Part shown: piece after piece, positions 19,831 to 28,902 of the stretch
How the letters are laid out: the number at the start of each line of letters is the position of its first letter
Position numbering within the stretch: position 1 is the stretch's first letter
Source of the DNA: Burkholderiales bacterium PBB6
Lineage (GTDB): Bacteria > Pseudomonadota > Gammaproteobacteria > Burkholderiales > Burkholderiaceae_C
Assembly: GCA_002255925.1 (NCBI GenBank)
Contig: NKIH01000006.1
Span: 62,001-126,000, forward strand
Reading direction: 5' to 3'
Length of the DNA: 64,000 bases
Position numbers and translations under genes: made by a program
Notes under the pieces: generated by a model
What the model was told of the DNA's origin: nothing
Database searches by the model: none
Seen by the model: the letters and a program-made list of their open reading frames with translations, nothing else

Positions 19831-19860
19831 TTGCCAGCCGGCAAATATCAGTGCTATACT
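19831..19860 (+). promoter_or_regulatory. Promoter of rpsT
   Basis: TTGCCA (19831-19836) and TATACT (19855-19860) are separated by 18 bases, a good sigma-70 promoter. Transcription would start about 27 bases before the rpsT ATG. Confidence 0.7.
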
Positions 19861-19894
19861 CGATGGTCTTTACCCACCTGGAAAACCATACAGC

Positions 19895-20191
19895 ATGGCC
19901 ACCTCCTCCAAAGCCAAGAAGCGCACCGTGCGCCTGGCCTCGGGCCGCAAGCGCGCCCGCCAGGACGTCAAGCTGAACGCCGCGAATTCTTCGCTGCGTT
20001 CCAAGTTCCGTACCTCGATCAAGAATGTCCTCAAGGCTGTTGCCACTGGCGACAAGGTCAAGGCGACTGAACTGTTCAAGACCGCCCAAGGCGTGATCGA
20101 CTCGATCGCTGACAAGGGTTTGTTCCACAAGAACAAGGCTGCTCGTCACAAGAGCCGTCTGTCTGCCAAAGTCAAGGCGCTCGCCGCCTGA
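19895..20191 (+). CDS. rpsT: 30S ribosomal protein S20
   Basis: Ribosomal protein S20, which binds 16S rRNA. It has 98 residues, rich in Lys, Ala and Arg, with the blocks [19 protein letters not shown] and [22 protein letters not shown]. It stands alone with its own promoter and is followed by a strong terminator and a second long hairpin. Confidence 0.97.
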   Translation: MATSSKAKKRTVRLASGRKRARQDVKLNAANSSLRSKFRTSIKNVLKAVATGDKVKATELFKTAQGVIDSIADKGLFHKNKAARHKSRLSAKVKALAA

Positions 20192-20213
20192 CGCAACTAT
20201 CCAGGTGGACGAC

Positions 20214-20240
20214 AAAGGCCCCGCACTGCGGGGCCTTTTT
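20214..20240 (+). terminator. Terminator of rpsT
   Basis: Stem of 11 bp, AAAGGCCCCGC/GCGGGGCCTTT, with loop ACT and a run of five T. It lies 22 bases after the rpsT stop. Confidence 0.92.
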
Positions 20241-20287
20241 CATTCTCCCACCCTAGCCTGCCCCTGCTGATGCGGACGCGCACCCTG

Positions 20288-20330
20288 CAGAAACAACAAA
20301 GCCCCGCGAGTCGGGGCTTTGTTGTTTCTG
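20288..20330. terminator. Perfect 19-bp inverted repeat, second terminator between convergent genes
   Basis: The two arms (20288-20306 and 20312-20330) are perfectly complementary over 19 bp around a CGAGT loop, with the core AAAGCCCCG/CGGGGCTTT. It lies between rpsT and the convergent DUF3579 gene and probably ends the latter. The stem is longer than any other hairpin I found in this window. Confidence 0.75.
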
Positions 20331-20372
20331 GACTGGCTGCCGGCATGCCGGCTGAAGCCTGGTCAGCCGCAG

Positions 20373-20711
20373 TCAGCCGCGGGATGCCGGCGGCGTGCCC
20401 GGATCAGGCAACAGGCAAGCCTCGGTGACCTGCAGGTCATTGTCGCGGGCGAAGTTCATGACGAAATCCCAAGCCATGGGCTCGAGCGCCTTGAGCGACT
20501 CGTTCACGATCACGCACTTCACACCGTTGATGACGCGCGGCACGCAGTAGGGCGAATAGCCGATGAAGGCGCCGATGCCGCCCTGCGAGCCGCCCGGACG
20601 GAAACACGACATGGCACCCGCAAGCCGTTCCGCCCAGTCACTGGGGCGGAAGGTTCGGCCCTCTTTAGTGAGGCCCTGAATGAAAACTTCGCGGGGCTTG
20701 GGCAAAGACAT
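20373..20711 (-). CDS. DUF3579 domain-containing protein
   Basis: A 112-residue cytosolic protein. REVFIQGLTKEGRTFRPSDWAERLAGAMSCFRPGG is the recognisable start of the DUF3579 family, which is found mainly in betaproteobacteria; the function is unknown. The ATG giving MSLPKPREV is chosen over an upstream start in the same frame. It is divergent from argD, about 270 bases away. Confidence 0.88.
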   Translation of the reverse strand: MSLPKPREVFIQGLTKEGRTFRPSDWAERLAGAMSCFRPGGSQGGIGAFIGYSPYCVPRVINGVKCVIVNESLKALEPMAWDFVMNFARDNDLQVTEACLLPDPGTPPASRG

Positions 20712-20850
20712 GGATGCGGCGCTGGTGCTTGGGGCCGGATGGTAGCTGTTGAAGCTGGCACGGCGCTGTCGCGCCCATGCTCGTATTGTGCCTTGTAGTT
20801 GTTGCGCCGCAGCATTCAGCGTCGATCTTGTTGCCGCAGCACGCCTCATT

Positions 20851-20879
20851 TTCGGCAGTCACGAGCAGACATTTAGAAT
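20851..20879 (+). promoter_or_regulatory. Possible promoter of argD
   Basis: TTCGGC and TAGAAT are separated by 17 bases. Transcription would start about 95 bases before the argD ATG. The -35 is poor, so this is tentative. Confidence 0.35.
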
Positions 20880-20980
20880 CGGTGTCCGGGCCGGAAGGTG
20901 ACCGTGGTGTCGCCGTCGGCCTTTTTTGTTGGCAACGCTTGTTGCCCGTCTGTTTTCCAACCTGTGACCGGAGTCCGTTG

Positions 20981-22171
20981 ATGACCGCCTCGATGCCCCA
21001 CGTGATGAACACCTATGGCCGACTGCCTGTGGCGCTGTCGCACGGCCGAGGGTGCCGCGTCTGGGACACCGAGGGCCGACGTTACCTCGACGGCCTCGGC
21101 GGCATCGCCGTGAACACCCTGGGCCACGCCCACCCGAAGCTGGTGCCGGCGCTGCAAGAGCAGATCGCGCAGATGATCCACTGCTCGAACTACTACGAGA
21201 GCCCGCTGCAGGAAGCCCTGGGCGCCAAGCTGTGCGCGCTGTCGGGTCTGTCGGCCGCGTTCTTCTGCAACTCGGGCCTGGAAGCCAATGAAGCGGCACT
21301 GAAGATCGCCCGCAAGTTCGGCCACGACAAGGGCATTGATTTCCCGGAAGTCATCGTCTTCGAGAAGGCCTTCCACGGCCGCTCGATCGCCACGCTGTCG
21401 GCCACCGGCAACCCGAAGGTGCAGGCCGGCTTCGGCCCGCTGGTGGAAGGCTTCGTGCGCGTGCCGCTGAACGACATCGCCGCCATGAAGGATGTGGCCG
21501 CCAGCCGCCCGAACGTGGTGGCCGTGTTCCTCGAAACCATCCAGGGCGAAGGCGGCATCAACGCGGCCCGCTGGGATTACCTGCGCGAGGTGCGCGCCCT
21601 GTGTGACGCTCAAGGCTGGCTGCTGATGCTCGACGAAGTGCAATGCGGCATCGGCCGCACGGGCAAGTGGTTCGCCCACCAGTGGGCAGACATCCAGCCC
21701 GACGTGATGCCGCTGGCCAAGGGCCTGGGCTCGGGCGTGCCGATCGGCGCGGTGGTGGTCGGCCCGAAGGCGCTGCATGTGCTCGGCCCGGGCAACCACG
21801 GCACCACGTTCGGCGGCAATCCGCTGGCCATGCGCGCCGGCATTGAAACGCTGGCCATCATGGAAGCGGACGGCCTAATGGCCAACGCAGCCGAGGTGGG
21901 CGCGCACCTGAAGGCGGGTCTGGAGCAAGGCCTGGCCGGCGTCGCCGGTGTGAAGGACGTGCGCGGCCAGGGCCTGATGATCGGCATCGAACTCGACCGC
22001 CCCTGCGGTGTCATCCTGACCCGCGCGCTGGAAGCCGGCTTGCTGCTGTCGGTGACGGCCGACACGGTGGTGCGCCTGGTGCCGCCGCTGATCCTGACGC
22101 ATGAGGAAGCCGACGAGATCGCCTCGATCCTCGTGCCGCTGATCACCCAGTTCCTGGCCGAAGCGGCCTGA
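20981..22171 (+). CDS. argD: Acetylornithine/succinyldiaminopimelate-type aminotransferase
   Basis: PLP-dependent class III aminotransferase that makes N-acetylornithine in arginine synthesis. GRRYLDGLGGIAVNTLGHAHPKL, FFCNSGLEANEAALKIARK, FEKAFHGRSIATLSATG and LMLDEVQCGIGRTGKWFAHQ are typical; the PLP lysine is K247 in PLAKGLGSGVPIGA. Length is 396 residues. GGAG lies 8 bases before the ATG; upstream in-frame starts are not supported. argF follows after 16 bases, which supports the ArgD assignment over related ornithine or 4-aminobutyrate enzymes. Confidence 0.92.
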   Translation: MTASMPHVMNTYGRLPVALSHGRGCRVWDTEGRRYLDGLGGIAVNTLGHAHPKLVPALQEQIAQMIHCSNYYESPLQEALGAKLCALSGLSAAFFCNSGLEANEAALKIARKFGHDKGIDFPEVIVFEKAFHGRSIATLSATGNPKVQAGFGPLVEGFVRVPLNDIAAMKDVAASRPNVVAVFLETIQGEGGINAARWDYLREVRALCDAQGWLLMLDEVQCGIGRTGKWFAHQWADIQPDVMPLAKGLGSGVPIGAVVVGPKALHVLGPGNHGTTFGGNPLAMRAGIETLAIMEADGLMANAAEVGAHLKAGLEQGLAGVAGVKDVRGQGLMIGIELDRPCGVILTRALEAGLLLSVTADTVVRLVPPLILTHEEADEIASILVPLITQFLAEAA

Positions 22172-22187
22172 CCCGAGACCCTGCCCC

Positions 22188-23150
22188 ATGAAACCCGGAA
22201 TGAGCCTCATGAAGCACTATCTGCAATTCAAGGACTTTCGCGCCGAGGAATATGCCTACGTGTTCGAGCGCGCCCGCGTCATCAAGCAGCGCTTCAAGAA
22301 CTACGAAAAGTACCGCCCGCTGACCGACCGCACCCTGGCGATGATCTTCGAGAAGGCCAGCACGCGCACCCGCGTCAGCTTTGAAGCCGGCATGTACCAG
22401 ATGGGTGGCTCGGTGGTGCACCTGACCACCGGCGACAGCCAGCTCGGCCGCGCCGAGCCGATCGAGGATTCGGCGCGCGTCATCAGCCGCATGGTCGACA
22501 TCGTGATGATCCGCACCTTCGAGCAGACCAAGCTCGAGCGCTTCGCGGCCCACTCGCGCGTGCCGGTCATCAATGGCCTGACGAACGAGTTTCACCCCTG
22601 CCAGATCCTGGCCGATCTGTTCACCTACCTGGAGCACCGCGCGCCCATCAACGCCCGCGGCTACGACCTCGACTGCCTCAAGGGCAAGGTGGTGGCGTGG
22701 GTCGGTGACGGCAACAACATGGCCAACACCTGGCTGCAGGCGGCCGAGATCCTCGGCTTCACCGTGCATGTCAGCACGCCGTCGGGCTACGGGGTCGATC
22801 CGGCGGTGGCCGGCATCAGCCGCACCGACTGCTACAAGGTCTTCAAGGATCCCGTTGAGGCCTGCCGTGGCGCCCACCTGGTCACCACCGACGTGTGGAC
22901 CAGCATGGGCTACGAGGCCGAGAACGAGGCCCGCATCAAGGCCTTCGCCGATTGGTGCGTGGACGCCGAAATGATGGGCGTGGCCCAGCCGGACGCCCTG
23001 TTCATGCATTGCCTGCCCGCCCACCGCGGCGAAGAGGTGAGCGCCGATGTCATTGACGGGCCGCAATCGGTCGTCTGGGACGAGGCCGAAAACCGCATGC
23101 ACGTGCAGAAGGCCCTGATGGAATACCTGCTGCTGGGCCGTATCGGCTGA
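22188..23150 (+). CDS. argF: Ornithine carbamoyltransferase
   Basis: Makes citrulline from ornithine and carbamoyl phosphate. The carbamoyl-phosphate motif STRTR is at 58-62, HPCQ at 136-139, and the ornithine-binding HCLPAHRGEEV is near residue 270. Length is 320 residues. ATG codons 4 and 7 codons further in (MSLMKHY and MKHYLQF) are possible starts; homologues commonly begin at the last one. It forms an operon with argD. Confidence 0.95.
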   Translation: MKPGMSLMKHYLQFKDFRAEEYAYVFERARVIKQRFKNYEKYRPLTDRTLAMIFEKASTRTRVSFEAGMYQMGGSVVHLTTGDSQLGRAEPIEDSARVISRMVDIVMIRTFEQTKLERFAAHSRVPVINGLTNEFHPCQILADLFTYLEHRAPINARGYDLDCLKGKVVAWVGDGNNMANTWLQAAEILGFTVHVSTPSGYGVDPAVAGISRTDCYKVFKDPVEACRGAHLVTTDVWTSMGYEAENEARIKAFADWCVDAEMMGVAQPDALFMHCLPAHRGEEVSADVIDGPQSVVWDEAENRMHVQKALMEYLLLGRIG

Positions 23151-23219
23151 CCAACAAGGGGGCATCAGCCCCTCGTCAGCCGACGCGCGCACAGTGATCG
23201 GCCGGAGACAAACAACACC

Positions 23220-23963
23220 ATGAAACTGGCCCTGATCACCGATCTGCACGCGAACCGGGAAGCGGTTCAGGCCGTGCTTGACCATGCCCATGCCCACGGC
23301 GCGCAGCGCTACGCCTTCCTGGGCGATTACGTGGGCTATGGCGCTGACCCGGGCTGGGTGATTGACATCGTGCGCCGCTACGTGGACGCAGGCGCCATTG
23401 CGGTGGGCGGCAACCACGACGCGGGTGTGTCGGAAGCGCCTTCGCCGCAGATGCGGCCGGAGGCACGCCTGGTCATCGAGTGGACGCAGCAGCAGCTCAA
23501 CGCCAGCCAGCTGGAGTTCCTGACCAGCCGCCCCTTGAGTGCGACCGACAACGACATGCTGTTCGTGCATGCCAACGCCTTCGCGCCGGCCGAGTGGGAG
23601 TACATCCAGGGCCGCATTGAAGCGGTGCGCAGCCTGCATGCCACGACCTGCCACTACACCTTCTGCGGCCACATGCATGAGCCGAAGTTGTTTCACCTGT
23701 CGGGCACCGGCAAGGCGGGCGATTTCGTGCCGACACCGGGAGTCGCCATTCCGGTGCCGCCGCACCGCCAGTGGCTGGTGGTGCCGGGCTCGGCCGGGCA
23801 GCCGCGCGACGGCAATCCGGCGGCCTGCTACGCCATGTTCCACCTGACCGACCAGACCCTGACCTTCCACCGCGTGCCTTACGACCACGACCTGGCCGGG
23901 GCGAAGATCATCGCCGCGGGCCTGCCGCCGCGGCTGGCCGAGCGTCTGGCCCATGGACAGTAG
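23220..23963 (+). CDS. Calcineurin-like metallophosphoesterase
   Basis: Metallophosphoesterase of the YfcE/diadenosine-tetraphosphatase-like group, 247 residues. Metal-binding motifs are visible in order: LITDLHANREA (DxH), FLGDYVGYGADP (GDxxxxG), GGNHDAGV (GNHD), and CGHMHEPKLF (GHxH). The substrate is unknown. CGGAGA lies before the ATG. Its end overlaps the start of the next gene, a protein kinase fused to a stress-protein domain, by 11 bases, so both are probably made together; a signalling pair is possible but unproven. Confidence 0.88.
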   Translation: MKLALITDLHANREAVQAVLDHAHAHGAQRYAFLGDYVGYGADPGWVIDIVRRYVDAGAIAVGGNHDAGVSEAPSPQMRPEARLVIEWTQQQLNASQLEFLTSRPLSATDNDMLFVHANAFAPAEWEYIQGRIEAVRSLHATTCHYTFCGHMHEPKLFHLSGTGKAGDFVPTPGVAIPVPPHRQWLVVPGSAGQPRDGNPAACYAMFHLTDQTLTFHRVPYDHDLAGAKIIAAGLPPRLAERLAHGQ

Positions 23964-25467
23964 CGGCAGCTTCATCGGACGCGACGGCAGCCGGCTGCCC
24001 GACACCGGCCCCCGGGTGCTCGAAGTCGGCCAGATCGTCGACGGTTTCCGCCTTGAAGAGCGGCTCCACCAGGGTGGCATGGCCGCCCTGTGGCGCGTGG
24101 TGCGCACCGATGCCAACGGCGCCCCGGTGCCCGAGGCGAGCGGCATGGGCCTGATCATGAAGGTGCCGCGCATCAAGGGCGGCGAGGACCCGGCCACCAT
24201 CGTCGGCTTCGAGGTCGAGCGCATGATCATGCCGACGCTGTCGGGCCCGCATGTGCCGAAGTTCGTGGCCAAGGGCGACTTCACCCGCCAGCCGCACATC
24301 GTGATGGAGCACATCGGCGGCGCCACCTTGCGGCCCCGGCTGGACGACGCGCCGCTGGCCTTCGACGAGGTGGTGGAGATCGGCGAGAAGGTGGCCGTGG
24401 CGCTGCACGAGCTGCACCGCCAGAACGTGGTCCACCTCGACATCAAGCCCAGCAACATCCTGTTCCGGCCTGACGGTGCGGCGGTGCTGATCGACTTCGG
24501 CCTGTCGCGCCACGACCACCTGCCCGACCTGCTCGACGAAGAGTTCACCCTGCCGATGGGCACCGGGCCGTACATGTCGCCCGAACAGGTGCAGTTCGTG
24601 CGCAACGACCCGCGCTCCGACCTGTTCGCCCTCGGCGTGATGCTGTACCACTTTACCACCGGCGAGCGCCCGTTCGGCGCACCGAACTCGGTGCAGGGCC
24701 TGCGCAAGCGCCTCTACATCGACCCGGTGCCGCCCCGCGCCCTGCGGCCGGATTGCCCGCCCTGGCTGCAGGAGGTGATCCTGAAGTGCCTGGAGGTGAA
24801 GCCGGAAAACCGCTACCAGAGCGCCGCGCAGCTGGCTCTGGAGCTGCAGAACCCGACCCAGATCGCCCTGAGCCGCCGCGCCGAACGGCTGACCCGCTCA
24901 TCGGCCTTCACGCGCTTCAAGCGCTGGTTCTTCGCGCTGGGCAGCGAGCCCGACAACCGCAGCGTCACCGCGCGGGAAATGGTCAACAAGAGCCCGATCA
25001 TCCTCGCCTCGGTGGATGTGGAGAGCGCGTCAGAGACTTTGCTGGAGCAGCTGCGCGAAACCGTGCGCCGCCTGGTGCTGACCGAGCCCGGCGCCCGCCT
25101 GGCCTGCGTCAGCGTGATGCGCACCGCGCGCATCGGCATGGACGAGCTGATCGACAAGTCCGGCCAGAGCGTGCACGTCAAGCAACTGGTGCATCTGAAG
25201 CACTGGGCACGGCCGATCAGCAAATCGCTGAACCTCGACGAAGGGCGGCTGACCTTCCACGTGCTGGAAGCACCGGACCCGGCCACCGCGATCATCGATT
25301 TCGCCCGACGCAACCAGGTCGACCACATCGTGATGGGCGCGCGGGGCAACTCGGCGCTTCGGCGCTACCTGGGCAGCGTGTCGTCGCAGGTGGTGGCCGA
25401 ATCCGACTGCACCGTGACGGTGGTGCGGGCCAACACGCCGGACGAGCCCGACCGCGGCGCGCCTTGA
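23953..25467 (+). CDS. Serine/threonine protein kinase fused to a universal stress protein domain
   Basis: A 504-residue fusion. The N-terminal part is a Hanks-type kinase: a glycine-rich loop near 38-45, an ATP-binding lysine in LIMKVPRIKGG, the catalytic loop HLDIKPSN at 161-168 with D163, the metal-binding DFG at 181-183, and an activation segment with MGTGPYMSPEQVQF. About residue 345 to the end is a UspA-like domain (SPIILASVDVES, IVMGARGNSALRRYLGSVSSQVVAESDCTVTVV) with the nucleotide-binding G-x2-G-x9-G pattern. No transmembrane segment is seen, so it should be cytosolic. All catalytic residues are present. It overlaps the phosphoesterase gene by 11 bases. Targets are unknown. Confidence 0.92.
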   Translation: MDSSGSFIGRDGSRLPDTGPRVLEVGQIVDGFRLEERLHQGGMAALWRVVRTDANGAPVPEASGMGLIMKVPRIKGGEDPATIVGFEVERMIMPTLSGPHVPKFVAKGDFTRQPHIVMEHIGGATLRPRLDDAPLAFDEVVEIGEKVAVALHELHRQNVVHLDIKPSNILFRPDGAAVLIDFGLSRHDHLPDLLDEEFTLPMGTGPYMSPEQVQFVRNDPRSDLFALGVMLYHFTTGERPFGAPNSVQGLRKRLYIDPVPPRALRPDCPPWLQEVILKCLEVKPENRYQSAAQLALELQNPTQIALSRRAERLTRSSAFTRFKRWFFALGSEPDNRSVTAREMVNKSPIILASVDVESASETLLEQLRETVRRLVLTEPGARLACVSVMRTARIGMDELIDKSGQSVHVKQLVHLKHWARPISKSLNLDEGRLTFHVLEAPDPATAIIDFARRNQVDHIVMGARGNSALRRYLGSVSSQVVAESDCTVTVVRANTPDEPDRGAP

Positions 25468-25474
25468 TCTCAAC

Positions 25475-25840
25475 ATGAGCGCCCCCACCGCAGGCCACAC
25501 GGCCAGCTCAAGCCACGACAACCCCTGCATTCAATGCGGAGCCTGCTGCGCCAGCTTCCGGGTCGACTTCGCCCGGGACGAGCTCGACAGCGCGTACGGC
25601 CGCGTGCCCGAAGGCCTGACGGTGGACGTGACCGACCAGACCTGCCGCATGCGTGGCACCGACCATGCCCAGCCCCGCTGCGCCGCCCTGGTGGGCCGCG
25701 TGGGGGTGGACGCCCACTGCGGCATCTACGAGTGGCGCCCGGCGCCCTGCCGCGAGTTCGGCATGCTCGCGCCCCTGGGCCGCGCCGACGATGCCTGCAC
25801 CCGCGCACGGGCGCGCCACGGCCTGCCGCCGCTGGATTAG
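25475..25840 (+). CDS. YkgJ family cysteine cluster protein
   Basis: A protein of 121 residues with the pattern CIQCGACCASFRV near the N-terminus, then CRM, CAAL, HCGIYEWRPAPCREF and a last Cys. This is the CxxCxxCC...C arrangement of the YkgJ/UPF0153 family, thought to bind zinc or an iron-sulfur cluster. Function is unknown. It starts 7 bases after the kinase gene and may belong to the same transcript. Confidence 0.88.
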   Translation: MSAPTAGHTASSSHDNPCIQCGACCASFRVDFARDELDSAYGRVPEGLTVDVTDQTCRMRGTDHAQPRCAALVGRVGVDAHCGIYEWRPAPCREFGMLAPLGRADDACTRARARHGLPPLD

Positions 25841-25945
25841 CGCAGCGCCAGAGGGCGCCCGGCCAGCGTAGGCCGCGCCGGATTTGCCCCTGTGTTGGAA
25901 ATAACCGACACCACAAGCCCCCGCGCGGCGCTAACTTCCTGCGCC

Positions 25946-26608
25946 ATGCAAACCGCTCCTGTTTCACGCCCCCCGCACGCGCCGCGCCGACTGTGGGACA
26001 TCTCGCCGCCGGTGCATGCCGGTGCGCCCGTGTTTCCCGGCGACACGGCCTACCAGCAGACCTGGGCCGCCACGCTCGGCCCGGGCTGCCCGGTGAACGT
26101 GGCCACCATCACCCTGTCGCCGCACGTGGGCGCCCATGCCGATGCGCCGCTGCACTACAGCCCTGACGGCGCCACTGCCGGTGAGGTCAGCCTCGACGCC
26201 TACCTCGGCCCCTGCCGGGTCATCCACGCGATCGACGTCGGCCCGCTGGTGCTCATCGCACACCTGCAACACGCTGTGGAACATCTGCCGCCCCGCGTGC
26301 TGGTGCGCACCTACCAGCAGCAGCCCCAAGACGCGTTCGACAGCGCCCTGCCCGCCTTCCACCCTGACACGCTGAGCTGGCTGGCCGACTTGGGCGTGCA
26401 ACTCGTCGGCATTGATTCCGCCAGCGTCGACCCCGCTAACAGCAAAACCCTGGACGCCCACCAGGTGCTGCGGCACCGCAACCTGCGGGTGCTTGAAAAC
26501 CTGCTGCTCGACGACGTGCCCGAAGGCGACTACGAACTCATCGCCCTGCCCCTGAAACTCACCACCGCCGACGCGTCGCCCGTGCGCGCCGTGCTGCGCG
26601 AACTCTGA
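25946..26608 (+). CDS. kynB: Arylformamidase (kynurenine formamidase)
   Basis: Cyclase-family metal enzyme that hydrolyses N-formylkynurenine to kynurenine. RRLWDISPPVHAGAPVFPGDTAYQQTW and the metal-binding SPHVGAHADAPLHYS (HxGxHxDxP) are typical of KynB. Length is 220 residues. The ATG giving MQTAPVSR is preferred over an in-frame start 18 codons upstream. It leads the kynB-kynU-kynA cluster, 11 bases before kynU. Confidence 0.95.
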   Translation: MQTAPVSRPPHAPRRLWDISPPVHAGAPVFPGDTAYQQTWAATLGPGCPVNVATITLSPHVGAHADAPLHYSPDGATAGEVSLDAYLGPCRVIHAIDVGPLVLIAHLQHAVEHLPPRVLVRTYQQQPQDAFDSALPAFHPDTLSWLADLGVQLVGIDSASVDPANSKTLDAHQVLRHRNLRVLENLLLDDVPEGDYELIALPLKLTTADASPVRAVLREL

Positions 26609-26619
26609 AAGCCCAGCCC

Positions 26620-27918
26620 ATGACTGATCACCTGAACCAACTGAGCCGCAGCGACTGCGCCGCCCTCGACGCCGCCGACCCGCTGGCCCACCTGCGCGAA
26701 CAATTCGATCTGCCCGAGGGCGTGAATTACCTCGACGGCAACTCGCTGGGCGTGCTGCCCGCAGCCACCGCGGCCCGCGTGCAGGCCGTGGTGAAGCACG
26801 AATGGGGTACCGGCCTGATCCGCAGCTGGAACGACGCAGGCTGGATCAACCTGCCGCAGCGCGTCGGCGACAAGATCGGCCGCCTGATCGGCGCCGGCCC
26901 CGGTGAAGTGCTGGCCGCCGATTCAACCTCGCTGAACCTCTACAAAGTGCTGAGTGCGGCGATTGATCTGGCCCGTAGCCAAGACGCCAGCCGCAAGGTC
27001 ATCGTCTCCGAGCGCAGCAACTTCCCGACCGACCTCTACATCGCGCAATCGCTGGCGCAGCAGCACGGCCTGACGCTGGAGCTGGTGCAGGCCCACGAGG
27101 TGGATGCCCGCCTGCAGGCCCGCGATGTGGCGGTGCTGATGCTGACCCAGGTGAACTACCGCAGCGGCCGCATGTTCGACATGGCGGCAGTTACCGAAGC
27201 GGCCCACGCGGCCGGCACGCTGACGATCTGGGACCTGGCCCACTCGGCGGGCGCCGTGCCGGTGGACCTGACCGGTGCCAAGGCCGACTTCGCCATCGGC
27301 TGCGGCTACAAGTACCTCAACGGCGGCCCGGGCGCCCCGGCCTTCGTGTGGGTGAACCCGGCCCATGTGAACCGCGGCAGCCAACCCCTGAGCGGCTGGC
27401 TGGGCCACGCCGCCTCGTTCCGTTTCGACACCGGCTACACGCCGGCCGCGGGCATCACGCGCTATCAGTGCGGCACGCCATCGGCGATGACGATGGCGGC
27501 GCTGGAATGCGGTGTCGACACCCTGCTGGCCGCCGAGCCGCTGGGCGGCATGCGGGCGCTGCGCGCCAAATCGCTGGCCCTGTCCGAGTTGTTCATCGCC
27601 CAGGTGCGTGAACGCCTGGCGCACCACCCGCTGAGCCTGGCCACGCCCGAAGACACCGCCGTGCGCGGCAGCCAGGTCTCACTCGGCTGCCCGGAGGGCG
27701 GCTACGCCGTGATGCAGGCGCTGATTGCCCGCGGCGTGATCGGCGACTTCCGCGCAGGTGACGGCACCGCCGCCGAGCCCGACCTGCTGCGCTTCGGTTT
27801 CACCCCGCTCTACACCCGCTTCATTGATGTGCACGACGCCGTGACCGCGCTGGTGCAGGTGCTCGACAGCGGCGAATGGCGTGAAGCCCGCTTCAACCAG
27901 AAAGCCGCGGTGACCTGA
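26620..27918 (+). CDS. kynU: Kynureninase
   Basis: PLP enzyme that cleaves kynurenine to anthranilate and alanine. [21 protein letters not shown] is the typical start, [18 protein letters not shown] binds PLP phosphate, and the PLP lysine is K231 in [20 protein letters not shown]. Length is 432 residues. It ends one base before the kynA start, so translation of the two is probably coupled. Confidence 0.96.
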   Translation: MTDHLNQLSRSDCAALDAADPLAHLREQFDLPEGVNYLDGNSLGVLPAATAARVQAVVKHEWGTGLIRSWNDAGWINLPQRVGDKIGRLIGAGPGEVLAADSTSLNLYKVLSAAIDLARSQDASRKVIVSERSNFPTDLYIAQSLAQQHGLTLELVQAHEVDARLQARDVAVLMLTQVNYRSGRMFDMAAVTEAAHAAGTLTIWDLAHSAGAVPVDLTGAKADFAIGCGYKYLNGGPGAPAFVWVNPAHVNRGSQPLSGWLGHAASFRFDTGYTPAAGITRYQCGTPSAMTMAALECGVDTLLAAEPLGGMRALRAKSLALSELFIAQVRERLAHHPLSLATPEDTAVRGSQVSLGCPEGGYAVMQALIARGVIGDFRAGDGTAAEPDLLRFGFTPLYTRFIDVHDAVTALVQVLDSGEWREARFNQKAAVT

Positions 27919-27919
27919 G

Positions 27920-28783
27920 ATGAGCTGCCCGCACTACCAACCCGACAGCCGCGGCGAAGCCATCGTCCGTGACGAAGGCGCACAGCTCGATTTTTCGAGT
28001 TCGATGAGCTATGGCGACTACCTGCAGCTCGACGCCATCCTGAACGCGCAGAAGCCGCTCTCGCCCGACCACAACGAGATGCTGTTCATCGTGCAGCACC
28101 AGACCAGCGAGCTCTGGATGAAGCTGATGCTGCACGAGCTGCAGGCAGCCATCCGGCACATCGCCACTGATGATCTGCCCTCGGCGTTCAAAATGCTGGC
28201 CCGGGTCTCGAAGATCATGGAGCAGCTGGTGCACGCCTGGGACGTGCTGGCCACGATGACGCCGCCCGAATACTCGGCGATCCGGCCCTACCTGGCAGCC
28301 TCCAGCGGCTTCCAGAGCTGGCAGTACCGCTGCATCGAATTCAGCCTGGGCAACAAGAACGCCGCCATGCTGCGCCCGCATGAACACCGGCCTGACCTGC
28401 TGGCCACGGTGGAAGCCGCCTGGCGCGCGCCCAGCCTGTATGACGAGGCCCTGCGCCTGATGGCCCGGCGCGGCATTGCCGTGCCCACCAGCCACACCGA
28501 GCGCGACTGGACGCAGCCCTACCAGGCCAGCGACGGTGTCGAGCAGGCCTGGCTCACCGCCTACCGGCAGCCGCAGGCGCACTGGGACATCTACCAGCTG
28601 GGCGAAGAGCTGACCGACCTCGAAGACGCCTTCCGGCTCTGGCGCTTCCGCCATGTGACGACGGTCGAGCGCGTCATCGGCTTCAAACGCGGCACCGGGG
28701 GCACCGGCGGCGTGAGCTACCTGCGCAAGATGCTCGATACCGTGCTGTTCCCCGAAATCTGGTCCCTGCGCACCAGTTTGTGA
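27920..28783 (+). CDS. kynA: Tryptophan 2,3-dioxygenase
   Basis: Haem enzyme that opens the indole ring of tryptophan to give N-formylkynurenine, the first step of the kynurenine route. [46 protein letters not shown] contains the distal His region and [14 protein letters not shown] the substrate loop; [19 protein letters not shown] is the typical C-terminus. Length is 287 residues. Last gene of the kyn cluster, although it acts first. Confidence 0.97.
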   Translation: MSCPHYQPDSRGEAIVRDEGAQLDFSSSMSYGDYLQLDAILNAQKPLSPDHNEMLFIVQHQTSELWMKLMLHELQAAIRHIATDDLPSAFKMLARVSKIMEQLVHAWDVLATMTPPEYSAIRPYLAASSGFQSWQYRCIEFSLGNKNAAMLRPHEHRPDLLATVEAAWRAPSLYDEALRLMARRGIAVPTSHTERDWTQPYQASDGVEQAWLTAYRQPQAHWDIYQLGEELTDLEDAFRLWRFRHVTTVERVIGFKRGTGGTGGVSYLRKMLDTVLFPEIWSLRTSL

Positions 28784-28790
28784 GGTCAGA

Positions 28791-28822
28791 CCCCGGCTTA
28801 AACGCGCTTAGTTCAGCCGGGG
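28791..28822. repeat. Inverted repeat after kynA
   Basis: CCCCGGCT (28791-28798) and AGCCGGGG (28815-28822) form an 8-bp stem around a 16-base loop. There is no T-run, so it is a weak terminator candidate. A TAGAAT at 28829-28834 just after it may be a -10 for the aminopeptidase gene, which would put the repeat over the -35 region. Confidence 0.45.
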
Positions 28823-28902
28823 CCTCTCTAGAATGCGGGCGAACATCGTCACCACGGCGCTGCGCTGACCCCTGCGCGGCTGCCCCTGCCCGGAGCCACA
28901 TC

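Noticed and set aside
23150-23180. Terminator after argF
   Set aside because: GGGGGC and GCCCC can pair, but with a bulge and no T-run, so I do not call it.
22143-24707. Very long minus-strand open frame opposite argF, the phosphoesterase and the kinase
   Set aside because: It is opposite three clearly conserved genes; in DNA this rich in GC, long antisense frames arise from codon bias. The same holds for the long plus-strand frames at 10965-12791 and 16231-17718.
28780-28902. N-terminal extension of the Xaa-Pro aminopeptidase
   Set aside because: The open frame continues upstream through the inverted repeat, but family similarity starts at MDTRTAPARLRIARL and CGGAG precedes that ATG.
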